Positions 26,501 to 38,889 of a DNA stretch of 64,000 nt are shown here, in pieces (position 1 is the first letter of the stretch; the number at the start of each line of letters is the position of its first letter). The notes under the pieces were generated by a model that did not search any database, had not been told where the DNA came from, and was given only the letters and a program-made list of their open reading frames with translations. Source of the stretch: Dasyornis broadbenti (Eukaryota; Chordata; Aves; Passeriformes; Dasyornithidae). The position numbers and the translations under genes are program-made. Location: the NCBI GenBank assembly GCA_013397935.1, contig VZRN01006763.1, positions 458,063-522,062 on the forward strand, read 5' to 3'.

Positions 26501-29500
26501 TTTGGTTTGTTTGTTTTGTTTTAAAAATAAATGGGAAAACTTTGGAAAGGTTTTAAAATTTTGAGAGAGAGACCTTTTTAGCAAGCCTTACCCTGCAAGA
26601 AATTATTATTTGTTTATTTTGTTCAAGAGAAGTGCAAGTTTTAAACCAACCTCCAACCTCTTGTATGGCGGTGTCATTTCAGATGGTACAGGACTTTCTT
26701 GTTCAGCAGAAAATGGCAGAGTGAGATGGCAGAAACTGGGAACTGAAGTTAAAAAATTTATCACACGTGAAGTAATTGACAACTGACACAAGCTGATCTA
26801 AAAGCTTGTAAGTTTTCCAGTTTTTAACATCTCAATTTGATTCTAAATTCCTGCTCTGGCTGAATGAGAAATTTGCTGCAGGGATTATCAGTAATGCTCT
26901 ATGGCTTATGTTAAGAAGGGACTCAAATTAGCTGGAACATAACCGCTCCTTCTGTTCTTAAAATCTGTGAATCATCCAAAAACTTTTCTACCAAACCCAC
27001 AGACGATAAGAGTGACGACTGCAAATATTTCTGAAGGGGGAAAAAAAAAGAAGCAAATAATCCCGCTAAAAAACCCCACATATTTATGTGAGGATTTCAG
27101 CAATAACTTGCAAATATAAGGTACAGCTGAACTGTCAAGTCACTTGTAGACAGAAAAAAACTGCTAAAAACCTGTAACGCCAGTAGCATTTCTGGCACAT
27201 CCCTCTCAAGTGCTGTTTCATGCCATGTCAGCCTCTCTCCTGCCTTATTCACCCCTCAACCTAATTTCTCACTCTCGCACTTCTTTTAACGCTTCTCTTA
27301 TCACTCCGTTCTTTTGGGTTTGCTTTTTACTTCTGACTTATCAGGCCCAGCTACAAGAGGCACTTCGCCCTGGCACTTCAAGGCAATTGCATATCCTTCC
27401 CTTGTGCACACAGCGTGGGCAGGCAGGAGCTGAGTGGAGTCAGCAGGGAAAGACACAGACCCTAAGGGGATGGAGCAACCTAAGCCCCTGCTACTACCAC
27501 CAACCACGCAGCCAAATTAATGAGCACAGTGCCTTCTTCAGGAGCAATCCTGTGTAGCCTTTGCTGCACCCTAGCAGTTCTTGCATTTTATGAGTGAAAC
27601 TGTGAAAAAAACCACGTAGGAATGTCATCAGCAAAGTGGGGAACCAATGAAAGCATGAGCTTGATATCAACCTGAGAAAAGCTCCTGAAGAAATGTGCTA
27701 AATGTGAAACTCTAAAAGGTTTTTTATGAGATACAGCAGCCCTAATGCTTATTGGAAAAGTGAGGAGTCGGGATAAGATTTATTGCAAAAAAGTTTGGTT
27801 TGCTGACAGACCTGATTGTGTTGGCATAACTCCCCTTAGTGACTTGAGGACGCTTGAGGAGTAAGGCAGAGCAGGACCAAGCTGCAGATATGTCTGGCAT
27901 TTGTTTTGCATGTAGAAGGTTTTCCCAAGCAGCTACACTCGGCAGCAGCTATGTACCCCAACCCATTTGGTTGCCCACAGCTGCAGGTTTATTCTTAGTT
28001 CCAGGAATGTGAATCCTTGTGGACATGGTAATGGCTTCATGTCAGCAAGCAGACAGGTTTTCCCCTCAAAATATTTCTCTTTATGGAAGGGTCAGTTTCC
28101 GGATGAGGAGGATGAGGGAGGTTTAGAATCTCTGATTTCTGAACCACATCAGTCACGTGAGGTATTGAAAAGACTTGCCTGGATTAGACTGCTCTTGCTA
28201 GCTCTCTAACCTGTAACTACACGCAGTGCAGTGTGTTTCACTAAAAACTCCGCTCCAGGCTTGGGACTGAAGCATAAGATGGAGCCAAGCTCCTTCTGCT
28301 CTGCAACTCTGTGAAGAGAAGTGAGAGGACCAACACTGCAGGCTGGGCTGACTGGGTGGGTGCTGTACCCATGTGCTGGCAGAGCCCTGCATCCCAGCCC
28401 GCAGGCAACAGCAGGAACTGGTGCTCACGATGCCATGCCACTTGTGGGCACAGACTGGTGAGTCAAGCAGTCAAGGTGATGTGTGGTGTGGCTCCATAAG
28501 CCTTAATCTTTGTAAGACCACCCTCTCTGTAGTCTCCTCTGCTTGCCAGAACAGGTATTGGCTCCTTGGCTAAGCCAAGGCCATCAGAATAAACTCAGCC
28601 AAACACAAGGACAATAAAAAGATCCCACATTTCTCCATCAACTAGGAGGGCAAAGCATGTTTCTTTGATACATTTACCCCAGAAAATCCAGGAAAATGCC
28701 CACGCATATTCTACAAAACTTCTTCCAGTCATTCCAGTGCACAGACATCTTCTCTGAGAACAACATGCACCTAAAATTATCCTGCTGCTTCCTGGGAAAG
28801 AGTTCAGTTCTTAATGTAATAAATGCACAAGAACATAATTCAGGCAAGAACACCAAGGTTTCTACTTCTTTCAAAAGTTGATGGATTATAGTTTGCTCAT
28901 TTAGCCTTTAATATTTATTGCAATGATTCTGAATATCCTGAGTGGTGCTGAACATCCTCCTATCCAATCTCCTTCCTTTGGATATATGTCTCTTAAATAT
29001 GTGAAAACTTTTATCCTTTCTACCTACTAAGCCCCTCTTAGTCAATCTATTCAGCTAAGTCATTACTAAGAATTCTCTTCTATTTTTAACTTTCAATAAT
29101 CTTAGGATTTCTTTAATCATGACAAGCTCCAGTTTGTGCCCTATGACAATGTCTCATTAAAATGACCTTCCTGCTCAGATCTTTACATAGTACAACCAGC
29201 CACTGCTCAGCTGAAGTCAATGAAGGGACACTGATTTATGAGATCTCTCTCTTCATTACCTTAATTTCTGTTAACTGACCCTTCAGTAAAAATGAGAATA
29301 GAAAAGGGAAAAAAGAATGACACGGGAACAAGACAAAAAATATTATGAAGATGAACAGGTTTTCCACCTTGGTCAAGTACTTTGCTCAAAAGACAACCCT
29401 GGGGAAATTTGGACATGTCAACAGTGTTCAACCAGTTTCTAAATGAGCTGTAATATATGATAAATTTCTGTAACAAGCAAGCAAATTTGCACCAATTAAT

Positions 29501-30337
29501 GATGCTATAAACAAGAATCTATTGCTTTTAAGAAAATATGCAAACTCTTCTTTGGTTAGGTGCCAAAATTTGGCCAACTTTTGTATGTTAGAGGAATCAA
29601 TCTTGCCAAGTAATGTGGCTGAAAACATGTATCCTTTTTGTGATGCAAGGCCACTATAACTTCAAACAGCAGCAGAGCTCCATACAAGCTATCTGCTCCA
29701 TGGTCTTTGAAGAGCTGAATGCCTCCTCTGTCAGAAAACACAACTCATTTGCCCAAGAATCTGACATTGTGTAATATTGTTAGTAGACTTTTTGCCAAGA
29801 ATGCTAGCAATAAATTGAGTGTAATGAAATGGAAAGTCAAACATCTTAGGAATGATTTATTCAGAGATAAGTCTGTTCTTTGAGGAAGGACAATGAACTG
29901 GTTTCTCAGAGCAGTCTGACAGTGACCATATCAAAAATGAAATAATCTAAGCCAAGCAAAGCATTGCATTGCCAGGGTTCCAAAGGATGAGGAGAAAAGT
30001 AATAACTTATGGAAGTCCTATTGAAACAAGTATACCAATCCATCCACATAAGGTGCCTTCCACTATTTCATATATTGTACCTCCACAGTATCCCAGTAAT
30101 ATAGTGCCAATGGACAATGCAAACAAGAAATTTAAGGGGATAAAACTGTGTCTCCCTTGAAGTCAAAGCAAAACTTCACCATTTGCAGAATCAGGATTTC
30201 ATCCTTGAGTGCTTTTATTTTCAAGTATTCACAGTGAGGAGGTGACTGGCTTTCAGAACTCTGCCTCTCTAATTGCTCTCAAAAAAACTTTGTATTATCA
30301 GATTTTAAGAGCTTTAACACCTAGCTCCACTGGCTTC

Positions 30338-30396
30338 TTATTTGGTTTAGTTATTGTTGTTAGAAGGTTTCTAACAATAATAACTAAACCAAATAA
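30338..30396. repeat. Near-perfect 28-bp inverted repeat with 3-nt loop
   Basis: The left arm at 30338-30365 and right arm at 30369-30396 are reverse complements at 27 of 28 positions. The only mismatch would be a G-U wobble in a plus-strand transcript. The loop is GGT at 30366-30368. The arms are A+T-rich and match no transposon ends I know. Pairing stops sharply on both outer sides (C against C). The loop is too short for a typical microRNA precursor. A template-switch quasi-palindrome is the simplest explanation. Confidence 0.9.
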
Positions 30397-31163
30397 CTTT
30401 GCTTGTTTCCATCATCATTGGGGCACTGGCTTCACACATCCTTTCTTCCTTCTCCTCCCTCTGTCCACCCTGCACTAGCATTCTTTCCTTGCTCATTCTG
30501 GTCAGGGTTAATGTGAGCACTATTTCATCTTCTCTCCCCTTCACTGCCTCTGTTCAAGAATTAGTTGAAAGTGACTGTTTCTTCCAGTCAATATAATAGC
30601 AAAGAGCTTTTATTGTTTTCCTTAGGTATGTCACTTGAAAAAAGAACTAGTTTCCAGGATACTCAATACGTTCAAGAACTCCTAAACACACAACATTACT
30701 TTTTTGATCCCTTTAGGGATACAGGCAAACATATACTCTAAAAAAGGCAGAAAAAAAGTCTCCTAGTGTTTGCAGGTTTTCAGAGAAAAGCCTGTTAAAA
30801 TTCAAGGGAATGTGTCACCATAAATGATGGAATCCCACAAGACAAGAGTGGGGATTAGCCTGACAAAACATCTACCTATGTCAACAGTGAAACAAAGCTC
30901 CATCAGATACTGATCCAGGCAACTTAACATCTGCGCTCCACCACCACCACCTCCCCACTGACAGCTGGGCGTGCTTGCAAAGCGCGGCTGCTTCTCCCCG
31001 ACACCACTCAAAAGCCTGCAGAGATCAGTGCAAGTGTGGCTCCCTGACAGCTCTGCCTGAGGACTTCACACCCAAAGCACGTACAGAGCTATAAATGCTT
31101 TACTCTCCCTCGCTGCAAACAGATAAAGATTTTTATTTCTCCCAAGAAGACAGTCTTACTTAC

Positions 31164-31245
31164 TTGGGATAGCGTCTCTGCTGAAAGATGGGCAGAATCT
31201 CTGTATCTTGATTTGAATGTAGAAGCAGTAAATCCCGAAATCTTT
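31164..31245 (-). CDS. NOX4: NOX4 internal exon: variable linker before the NADPH-binding domain
   Basis: The exon has 82 bp: two bases completing a Glu codon, 26 codons, and two bases of a Lys codon. The peptide runs RFRDLLLLHSNQDTEI and then LPIFQQRRYPK. The human counterpart, at about residues 379-406, has RFRDLLLPPSSQDSEI and LPFIQSRNYPK. This is the least conserved of the six exons, as expected for a linker between the FAD and NADPH lobes. The acceptor is GACAG behind an exceptionally long pyrimidine tract (A-rich on the plus strand at about 31251-31290). The donor is CCCAA|GTAAGT, a near-ideal match. It sits between two very large introns of 21.3 and 24.3 kb. Confidence 0.95.
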
Positions 31246-33847
31246 CTGTCAGGACAAAGAAGAAAAAAAAAGAAGAAAAAAAAAAAAACAAACCCAAACT
31301 GTGACTCTGCATTGTAAGTTCAGGCCACAAGTAAGCAAGCAGTAATATCAGTGAATTCTCTTCTCTAGCAATATTTAGCAGAGGACAAAACTAAGTACAT
31401 AGGAGCTAAAAATCACTGTTTCCTGTAAAACCTTTAAATATTTTTAAATGCCTCTTTTTTTTTCTTCCAATACTGAATTCTAGTAGTGCTTATAAGTTTC
31501 TGAGGTCTGCACAGAGGTCTTCTGGGTATAATGGACAGACAGCCATAAACAGACCCTGCCTTGAAGAGCTTAGTCTAAACAGAAATGAGAAGCCCCTAAG
31601 AATTCACCAGCCATTCAAGGATCCGAGTGGTCTAAACAAATATAGATTAATTCATCTAAATTATACTACAGGAAAAACCTTCCAGTAACCAATTCATTGG
31701 TATTTTCAAGGATGCTTGGAAGATTGATTGCATTTTCTTCACTATTACATTAAAAAACCTGCATGATAAGATCATCTGCAGCAAGTAAAGCCTTTGTAAC
31801 TTAATTTCACTGACCATCAAATGAAGGGGTAGTTGTGGTTTGTGTAGCTGCCTTCCTCTGATGCCTTTCTCTACAGGTGGTTAGACAGAGTAAGTCAAGT
31901 GGGATCTGTAGGTGTTTCTATCAGTACTGATTTCTCAGTTGTGGAAGATGGAAATCTCCTCAAAATTCACTTGATACCCAGATTCAGGGATATAATAGGA
32001 TTTCCCACCCAGATGAAATTCCTTTAATACATCCTGTGGCTCTCCATAGCATGGGACATGCTCTGTTTCCTTCTTTCCTTCCATCACCTGCAACTTTAAT
32101 CAGTCCTACAGTGGCACAGAACTGATGCCCTTTCCATCTCCTACCCTTCCTCCAATACCTTATAACTGTGGCTGAAAGTCTTCAGCTGCAGGTGTTATCC
32201 TTCCTTTGCTAAACCACAGTTTGTAGCTTATGTTGTGTGTGGCAGTTGTACCATGGATTTCTCTAACTCTCTTCCATAGAAGTTTTTTCATTCTGGGAAC
32301 TGAGCCTGAGGGTAAGTGTAGTCCTCCTCCTCTCAGATTCATATGTATTTTAAAATACTTGTCTCCAACACCAAGTCTATGGATAAGTAAATTACAGGAC
32401 AGAAAAGCACTTAGTTTTATGTAATGTTATGTCATCATAACTAAACTCCATTAATTTGGATACAATTGTGCTATGTTGTCGCTAAAGCGGAAAAAAATGC
32501 ACCCCAAACCATACTTCATGAAGTTGTAATACCTTGAAGAAAGCACAATAAATTCAGAAAGAAAACTCCCTTGTTAAGGGCTCAGTTTTAAAGGTCACTT
32601 GTCTCACACCTCTAGTCTTTCCTCAGCTGACTAAGATGTATTGCAAACATCTTGGATAAGACACTGGGATCTGTCAGTGAAGAAACAAGGGCTTATCTTT
32701 GTTCCTTTATTTCTACACCTCTTCAGGTTAAAGTCTGAAAGAACTAGCACTCTTACTTCCAAAATTCTTACCACATCTTCAAAATGTAACTTAGCCTTCC
32801 TGTACCTAACTAGAACAAAGACCAGATGTGGCCAACAGAAATAAATGCAATAAATGCAATGCTGTAAAGATGAAAGTTAAATTCAGTGAGTGCCTTTCAG
32901 GAAACAGCCTGCGCACTGTCTTGAGGAAAAGCCTGCTATTATGGCTACTTCTTGAATTTTTAGGAAGATGAAAAAATTCGCTTTCTTTCAGTGTTCTGGT
33001 ACATGGCAATAGGCTGTACAAACACATGCCCTATCATCCTCAAAGATGATACACTGCCATCTTCAAATGCCACTGGACAAGAACTGAAAGGCTTCAGAAG
33101 CCTTTCATCAATGCAAAATATCCCCTTATGTTTCAGAGCTAGCACATTTAACTTCCACCTACACCTCAGTAATCTCCTCACACAACCCAAGCTACTGTTG
33201 CATTTCCATGCATCCTTTCCAAAAGCATTCATTCGAACAACAGCCTTTGTGTGCGCCTGATGGAGGAATGAGGGGAAGTTTACAGTGGCAAACACCGAGT
33301 GACAGCACTCTTTCCCACGGCATGAGGATTGTGATCTCTAGAACGCGGTGTGAGACACCCTGATTAAGGATCTGTCTTTGTGGTGGCATGGCTGATTTAC
33401 TTTTGAGGGGCTGTAACCAGGTGTGACAGCGACGTAATATGTGGAGAGACGTGCTCTTACTCAGTTCAACGCTGCACAACACCACATTACAGGCAGGTGA
33501 GTGAAGCTGGTTTCTCAGATCTTGCTAAGAGTCTGTGACTCTCTGGGAGAGACAAAACACATCTCAGTGAGCATGCAGATATGTCCTGCCCCATTGTTCT
33601 GTCTGAGATGGATATCACCCAGGCAGAGAGCCATATTCCATCTCTAGCCCCTACTCTGTGACTTTTTCTTGTGCTGCTGCCCTTTCACATTGATCAAGGC
33701 CACCTGGTTACACTCCAGGACACAATGCAACAAGCAGTGATCTTGAAAATATTTTGAATAGTAATGCGACAGGGCTGGCCAGTACTGGAGTAAAAGCAGC
33801 CAAGTTATGGCATCTGAAATTGGCCTGAACAGTTTTCCTACTAGATC

Positions 33848-33906
33848 TTATTTTAAAGGCAGCTTTTTTNTTTATTTTAAAGGCAGCTTTTTTTTTTTTT
33901 TTTTTT
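33848..33906. repeat. 24-bp-offset duplication around an undetermined base, followed by poly-T
   Basis: TTATTTTAAAGGCAGC followed by a T run occurs at 33848 and again at 33872, with the window's only N (33870) between the copies. The second copy runs into about 20 T residues ending at 33906. This looks like two reads or contigs that failed to merge at a homopolymer, rather than a biological repeat. Confidence 0.85.
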
Positions 33907-33975
33907 CCCATGCTATGGCAAATTTCCCAGGCAGATGTATTTTCTTTTCACCATATGACTTTACTAATTTTTCCA

Positions 33976-34555
33976 TGTGGCGTGGTTTAACCTCAGCCAG
34001 CAACCAAGCCCCACACAGCTGCTCGCTCACTCCCCCCACAGTGGGACGGGGGAAAGAATCAGAAGAGTAAAAGCAAGAAAATTCATGGGTTGAGACAAAG
34101 GCAGTTTATTAGGACAGACGAGGGAAGAAATGATAATCATGGTGGTAATAATAAAAATAATTAGAATAAAATAATTAGAATATACAAAACAAGTGATGCA
34201 CAATGCAATCGGCTTACACATGCCAACCAATGCCCAGCCAGCTCCTGAGCAGCGGCTCCTGGCCAGCTTTCCTCACAGTTTATGTACTGAACATGATACC
34301 ATATGGTATAGACTATCCCAAAGGCCAGTTGGGGTCAGCTGTCCTGGCTGTGTCCCCTCCCAACACCTGATGCCTTCCAGCCTTCTCGCTGGCAGGGCAT
34401 GTAAAGATGAAAAGTCCTTGTCTTAGTATAAAGACTACTTGGCAACAACTAAAACATCACTGTGTTATCAACATTATTCTCATCCTAAATCCAAAACACA
34501 GCACTGTACCAACTATTAGGAAGAAAACTGACTCTATTCCAGCTGAAACGGGACA
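33976..34555 (-). mobile_element. Solo LTR of a bird endogenous retrovirus, sense on minus strand
   Basis: This is about 580 bp matching a familiar avian ERV LTR family, read here in antisense. The plus strand starts TGTGGCGTGGTTTAACC, passes GCTGCTCGCTCACTCCCCCC, and contains CCAGTTGGGGTCAGCTGTCC and GTGTCCCCTCCCAAC. It ends near ACTCTATTCCAGCTGAAAC plus GGGACA. TG and CA termini are visible. On the minus strand, AATAAA lies at 34110-34105. The expected TATA region (ACATAAACTG near 34281) looks degenerate. No internal retroviral genes adjoin it, so I read it as a solo LTR. I see no clear target-site duplication. It lies in a NOX4 intron in the same orientation as the gene. The exact ends are uncertain by a few bases. 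Confidence 0.85.
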
Positions 34556-35855
34556 CCAAAGAAACCCTTTACACTATATGGTAGTGTTGCATCTCATCTC
34601 AAATCTATCCTACAACTTCCCCCAGCACATTTAACCTCCATGTCCTGTAAAGTCTCTCAAGGAAAATGGCACACAGGACAGAAGCCTTTAGGACCAGTTT
34701 GTCCCGTGGGGCCATTGTGTACACATGTCACTCTTCAGCTCTGTGCCATTCTCCTATTCCACACATGTGTGCATTAGTACCAAAGTCACTCTAGCAGAAA
34801 TTACACTGTTGCCTTCAAGGAGTATCCATCAGGGTGATGAGGGAGGAGACGAGAGCCTTGGCAGCTACTGACAGCACTTTTGGTAGAGAAGGCTTTTCAA
34901 TTCGCAAAAAAAAAGTCACAATGATACCTTCCACGGGTGGGGGGGGATTTTTTCAGAAACCTAAGACCTTCTAATTAATGCTACAACAACAAATTAAAGA
35001 CTTGAGAACTAATGAAACCAATAATTAGAGCATTTTTATATTATTTTGATATGCAATCACTAGTTGATCAATAGAACTAAAAGAAGTCACAATCTTTTCA
35101 TTACTTGGATAATTTTAGAGAAGTATCTTCCAAAACTGAGTCCTTTTTCATGGGATGCTTATGCCTAGGTGTCAGTCTGATTTGTTAAAATGAAAAAGAA
35201 CAACATTTACTTAGCCAAGGTTGCTTTTTTCCTGAAAACTGGCAATTATCTTTTCTGTTCCTCACTCTATTTATGCAATTTTCATGAGTTTGTCTGTTCT
35301 ATCCGGTCTCCTAAGGACTGTTCACATTATTCTGACATCACTTATACCACCGATGGTTTTGTCGCTCTGCCGAGAGTGACACTGCAGCCCGTCTCACTGA
35401 AGCTCTTGTAAGTCTACCCACAGGATGTCAGAGACATCAAGAACAGTTGCACAGTCACACCTTATGCTCAAACTTACATTTTCAATATCATGAGTGCCTC
35501 AGCTTCATCCTGGCTTTCCTTTTGAGTGTACAATTCCTCCCAAATCCTTACCAGACAGAACTCCTCCATTAAATTGAGGCTGTCTCATTGAGACCACACG
35601 TGTTTAGCTAAACATGTAGCATAGTTAGTTACCTGTGATGACTGGAGGCTGGTTGTAATAACACAATCTTATGCCCTGTCCTCCTAAATCAGGAAGGTTG
35701 CAGACTATAAAGAAGAGAAAGTTAGCTATTGAAATCTTCATGGATTTAACCTGTCCTATAAATATGTACACTTTTCTTCCCCATCTTTTACCTAATTCTT
35801 CTCACTTTTCTACCTTTTGCTCCTCCTCCCCCTCCCAGCATAACATATTCACACA

Positions 35856-35887
35856 TCAGTTATAAATGCCCTCAGTTATAAATGCCC
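35856..35887. repeat. Two perfect copies of a 16-bp unit
   Basis: TCAGTTATAAATGCCC occurs twice in direct tandem with no mismatch. It is a small recent duplication in an intron, and no functional motif is recognised. Confidence 0.9.
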
Positions 35888-37414
35888 TTACCATCTTTAT
35901 GGTAATACCTGTCATAGCAAGCCAGTTAATCTACAAGGACAGAAGATGCATTTCAAGAGAAATTTTCCCTTTAAAATATTTAAATTAATGCCATATTTTT
36001 TCTCAAACAGAATAGGGTTGTGCTCAGTATGGTGAGTTGACAGTAATGTCAGAAAAATGTGAGCAAGAGCAGGTATATGGTCTGAAGGTCACTCAAACTG
36101 GTTACACAGTCAAGTTTCCTTCTTCCACACTATTACAAACGTGGAGAGACAAAGGAAATTTTTGCAATGTTTTAATATCTGGGGCTTCTCAAAGCAAAGA
36201 AAAATAATTTGTATAGAAGGTCCCTGTGAGTTAAAACACATTACTATTCACATTCTGTAGACAGAAACACACTGTGGCACAAAGAGCACTGGCCTTGTTT
36301 TTTGAAGCTGTCAGGCCCTTGAAGCTCTTCTTGCTCTAGCACTTCAAAACTTACGCTAAAAATCACACACCGCAGTTGTGTAAGGTTTGACTTTGAAAGT
36401 CAGGTCTTGTGGTTGTCTTTTCTAGCTCCTTCTTGTTACAAAATACCTTACAGAAAATAAGAGCAAAGTCTCTCCACTTTCACTGTGATTTCACTCTGCT
36501 AAATTTTAAGGGTCTTGAAAAATCAAATCCGTGCTCCTTCAGAGTTTGATGGGTATGAACCTGTGAGGTCACTGGAGTATATAACTGAAGTCTGAGACAT
36601 TACTGGTTTGTTTGTCCCAACCACCTTTTACCCAGCACCTTCTGACTACTTTCTGAACCTCTAATAAAAAAAAAGGTTGAATTGCATGTAATCAGCTCAA
36701 TTAAGGACACTGTAAAACTGATGGAAATTGGCTTTTATAGGATAAGGATTTTTTTAATACCAGCTTTATGGATTTTTTTTTTAAATGAAATTATTAAGAA
36801 TAAAAAGAAATGTGATGAGAAAGAATGGGAGAACAGAATAGCTTCATCGCTTGTAACATACAGAAATTGCAGGTCAGCAGCCAGCCAGGCTGTCTACCAA
36901 ATGGTCTATCCATAGTGACACTTTTCTACTTTTGGATATTTTGTAGTCATGTATCTGTAATTACTACTTCCACATTCACTGAGAAACAAATGTCAGTTCC
37001 ACCTTCCACCACAAGGACACTTGTAAGTCTGCAGTTTCAAACTGAAAAATCTGCCTAGTTTTATGCAAAGTGCAGAGTGGCCTGAACACCTTTCATGTCA
37101 TGAATAACAACTTGCAATAATTAAAACAAAATAAATTTTAAAAAAAGTCAGCTTTCTTAAAAGTGCTGATGATATTTAACAGGATTTGAGATCAACCAAT
37201 CTGATTTGTTTTCAAACTCTGTAAATTTGGAAATGTTGTCATAAGTAGTTCCGCAGTGCCTTTTAAAACTAAAAGGCATTTAGGACGAAGTCTTTGCCCG
37301 TGAAGGGCTATAAAACTATGATGAGCAACAAGATGGCATAAAAACGAAATGTCTGATATTTTAGTTTGACCTGTGGCTTTTTAATGGCCAAAGTTCCTGA
37401 AGTTAAGGAACTCT

Positions 37415-37434
37415 CTCTTCTCTTCTCTTCTCTT
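37415..37434. repeat. CTCTT pentanucleotide, four copies
   Basis: There are four perfect CTCTT units on the plus strand. It is a potentially polymorphic microsatellite inside an intron. Confidence 0.85.
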
Positions 37435-38889
37435 GAATCCACAGTGCTACAAATATCCTCCATCAGATTAAAAGGGGAGGAAAGAAATCATGATGAGTTA
37501 ATGTTGATGATTAAAAGGTTCCAAAATGATTACATCATCAGTCTTGGAATTCCCCTGAAACATACATATTTTACTGATATAGACAGGCTTTTTGACCAGA
37601 TTGAACTTCCTTGATTCTCAGTCCATTAAGCCTCACGGAGCTTAATTCTCCTGGTTTTTTACCACCATTCCCTTCCCCCCTGATCAGCCATCTGAAAGAC
37701 TAATTAGAGCCATCATTTACAAAGCTACTAAAAAACCCCTGAAAACTAGTGAAAACCCAGAAAGTTGAAAACTACATATACCCTTTGCTGTTTATATTTA
37801 TTTAAGGGAAATAGAGAAGCCTTTACAGAAAGGCAAGAGGACTCTTCATTTTCTAAGGTTAGGTGAATAAACAGCGATCATCCTTCCATTCAACATTTTC
37901 TTTTGCAAGAGACTTTAGTTTATTTAAACAGAGGGGGAAAATAAGGAATTCACCTAATCATTACGTAGGTCTGCAGTGAACTTCCAGTCACTCTGGATCT
38001 GCAGAATAGTCCTCCTTTCTTTGAATGAAGTCTGTGTACACCCTACTTGCCCTCCTAACCAGCCTTTGCATCCTAAAAAGCTCCTCTTTCTCTAGCTGTG
38101 TGCTTACCAGTTCAAAATCATTCTCCCTCCCTGATTCCTCTGCACTCCCAGCAAATCCTTTTCCTGCTGGAATTCTCTGCACTTTCTTGTGTTTTTTAAT
38201 TGTCCCAAGTACTACACCAAAGTTAGCTTGGACTGATTTATTTCTAACTAGATCTCCCATATTTACGCTACAATCACACATTTGCATGATTTAGGTATGT
38301 ATACCCATGAGCAAATAGAGGGAGGCTCAACTACCATTTCCTTCACTAGTGCTGTACTTTCCTCTTTCACAGCATGCCAGAAGATATTATTAGGCATCAG
38401 TATATCCTTTTGGGCTTTAAGATAATGTTGTGACACTTGATCTAAAAGTCCTTATATTCATAGAAAAAGAAAAAAATTACTCAGACTATGCAAAGCAGGG
38501 AGGATTCAACTGGTTCTCTCTTTGTAACTTGTAATCTGATACGGAAACTGGAGAAAGCCCAACCTTTCAAATGCTACATGGAATTTTTTAACACTGAAAT
38601 GGAGCTACTATCCAGCTGTGCACTTACTGCAATACTATCCAGGTCTGCACATCCCCAGAGGGTTTGCCTTTAAAAGGCTGAGCAAAGGCACAGTTTTTAC
38701 CATCAGGCTGTACTGATTCATACCAAGACCCATCCCCTTCTCTAATATCTGGCTTCATTTTAGGACACATCTGTGGAAGAATAGTCACAGGTAAGACCCT
38801 TCTGCTCCCAACTTTTTCTGTGTCAGTGCATTTCCTGAGTCTGGGGTGGTTTGTCTATTAAGAAGTTCCTTGACTTCTCTTTAAAGTAC

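Larger units (their letters stand above)
6885..31163 (-). other. NOX4: NOX4 intron, 24.3 kb
   Basis: This is the largest intron in the window. The flanking phases (AA|A, Lys) join directly and the human protein has no residues between the two exons, so no constitutive coding exon is missing. Recognised contents are CR1 fragments at 17033-17538 and 23432-23566, a hairpin at 30338-30396, and short low-complexity tracts. Some stretches stay open for up to 150 codons (14111-14563; also 16779-17231, which is antisense to the first CR1). I could not assign these to any family. The rest is unremarkable A+T-rich sequence. Confidence 0.85.

Noticed and set aside
37988..38287. 99-codon minus-strand frame, rich in Lys and Glu, considered as an ERV or LINE ORF1 remnant
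   Set aside because: I recognise no family motif. The neighbouring old CR1 ends before it in the wrong place to be its source, and frames of this length occur by chance elsewhere in the window.
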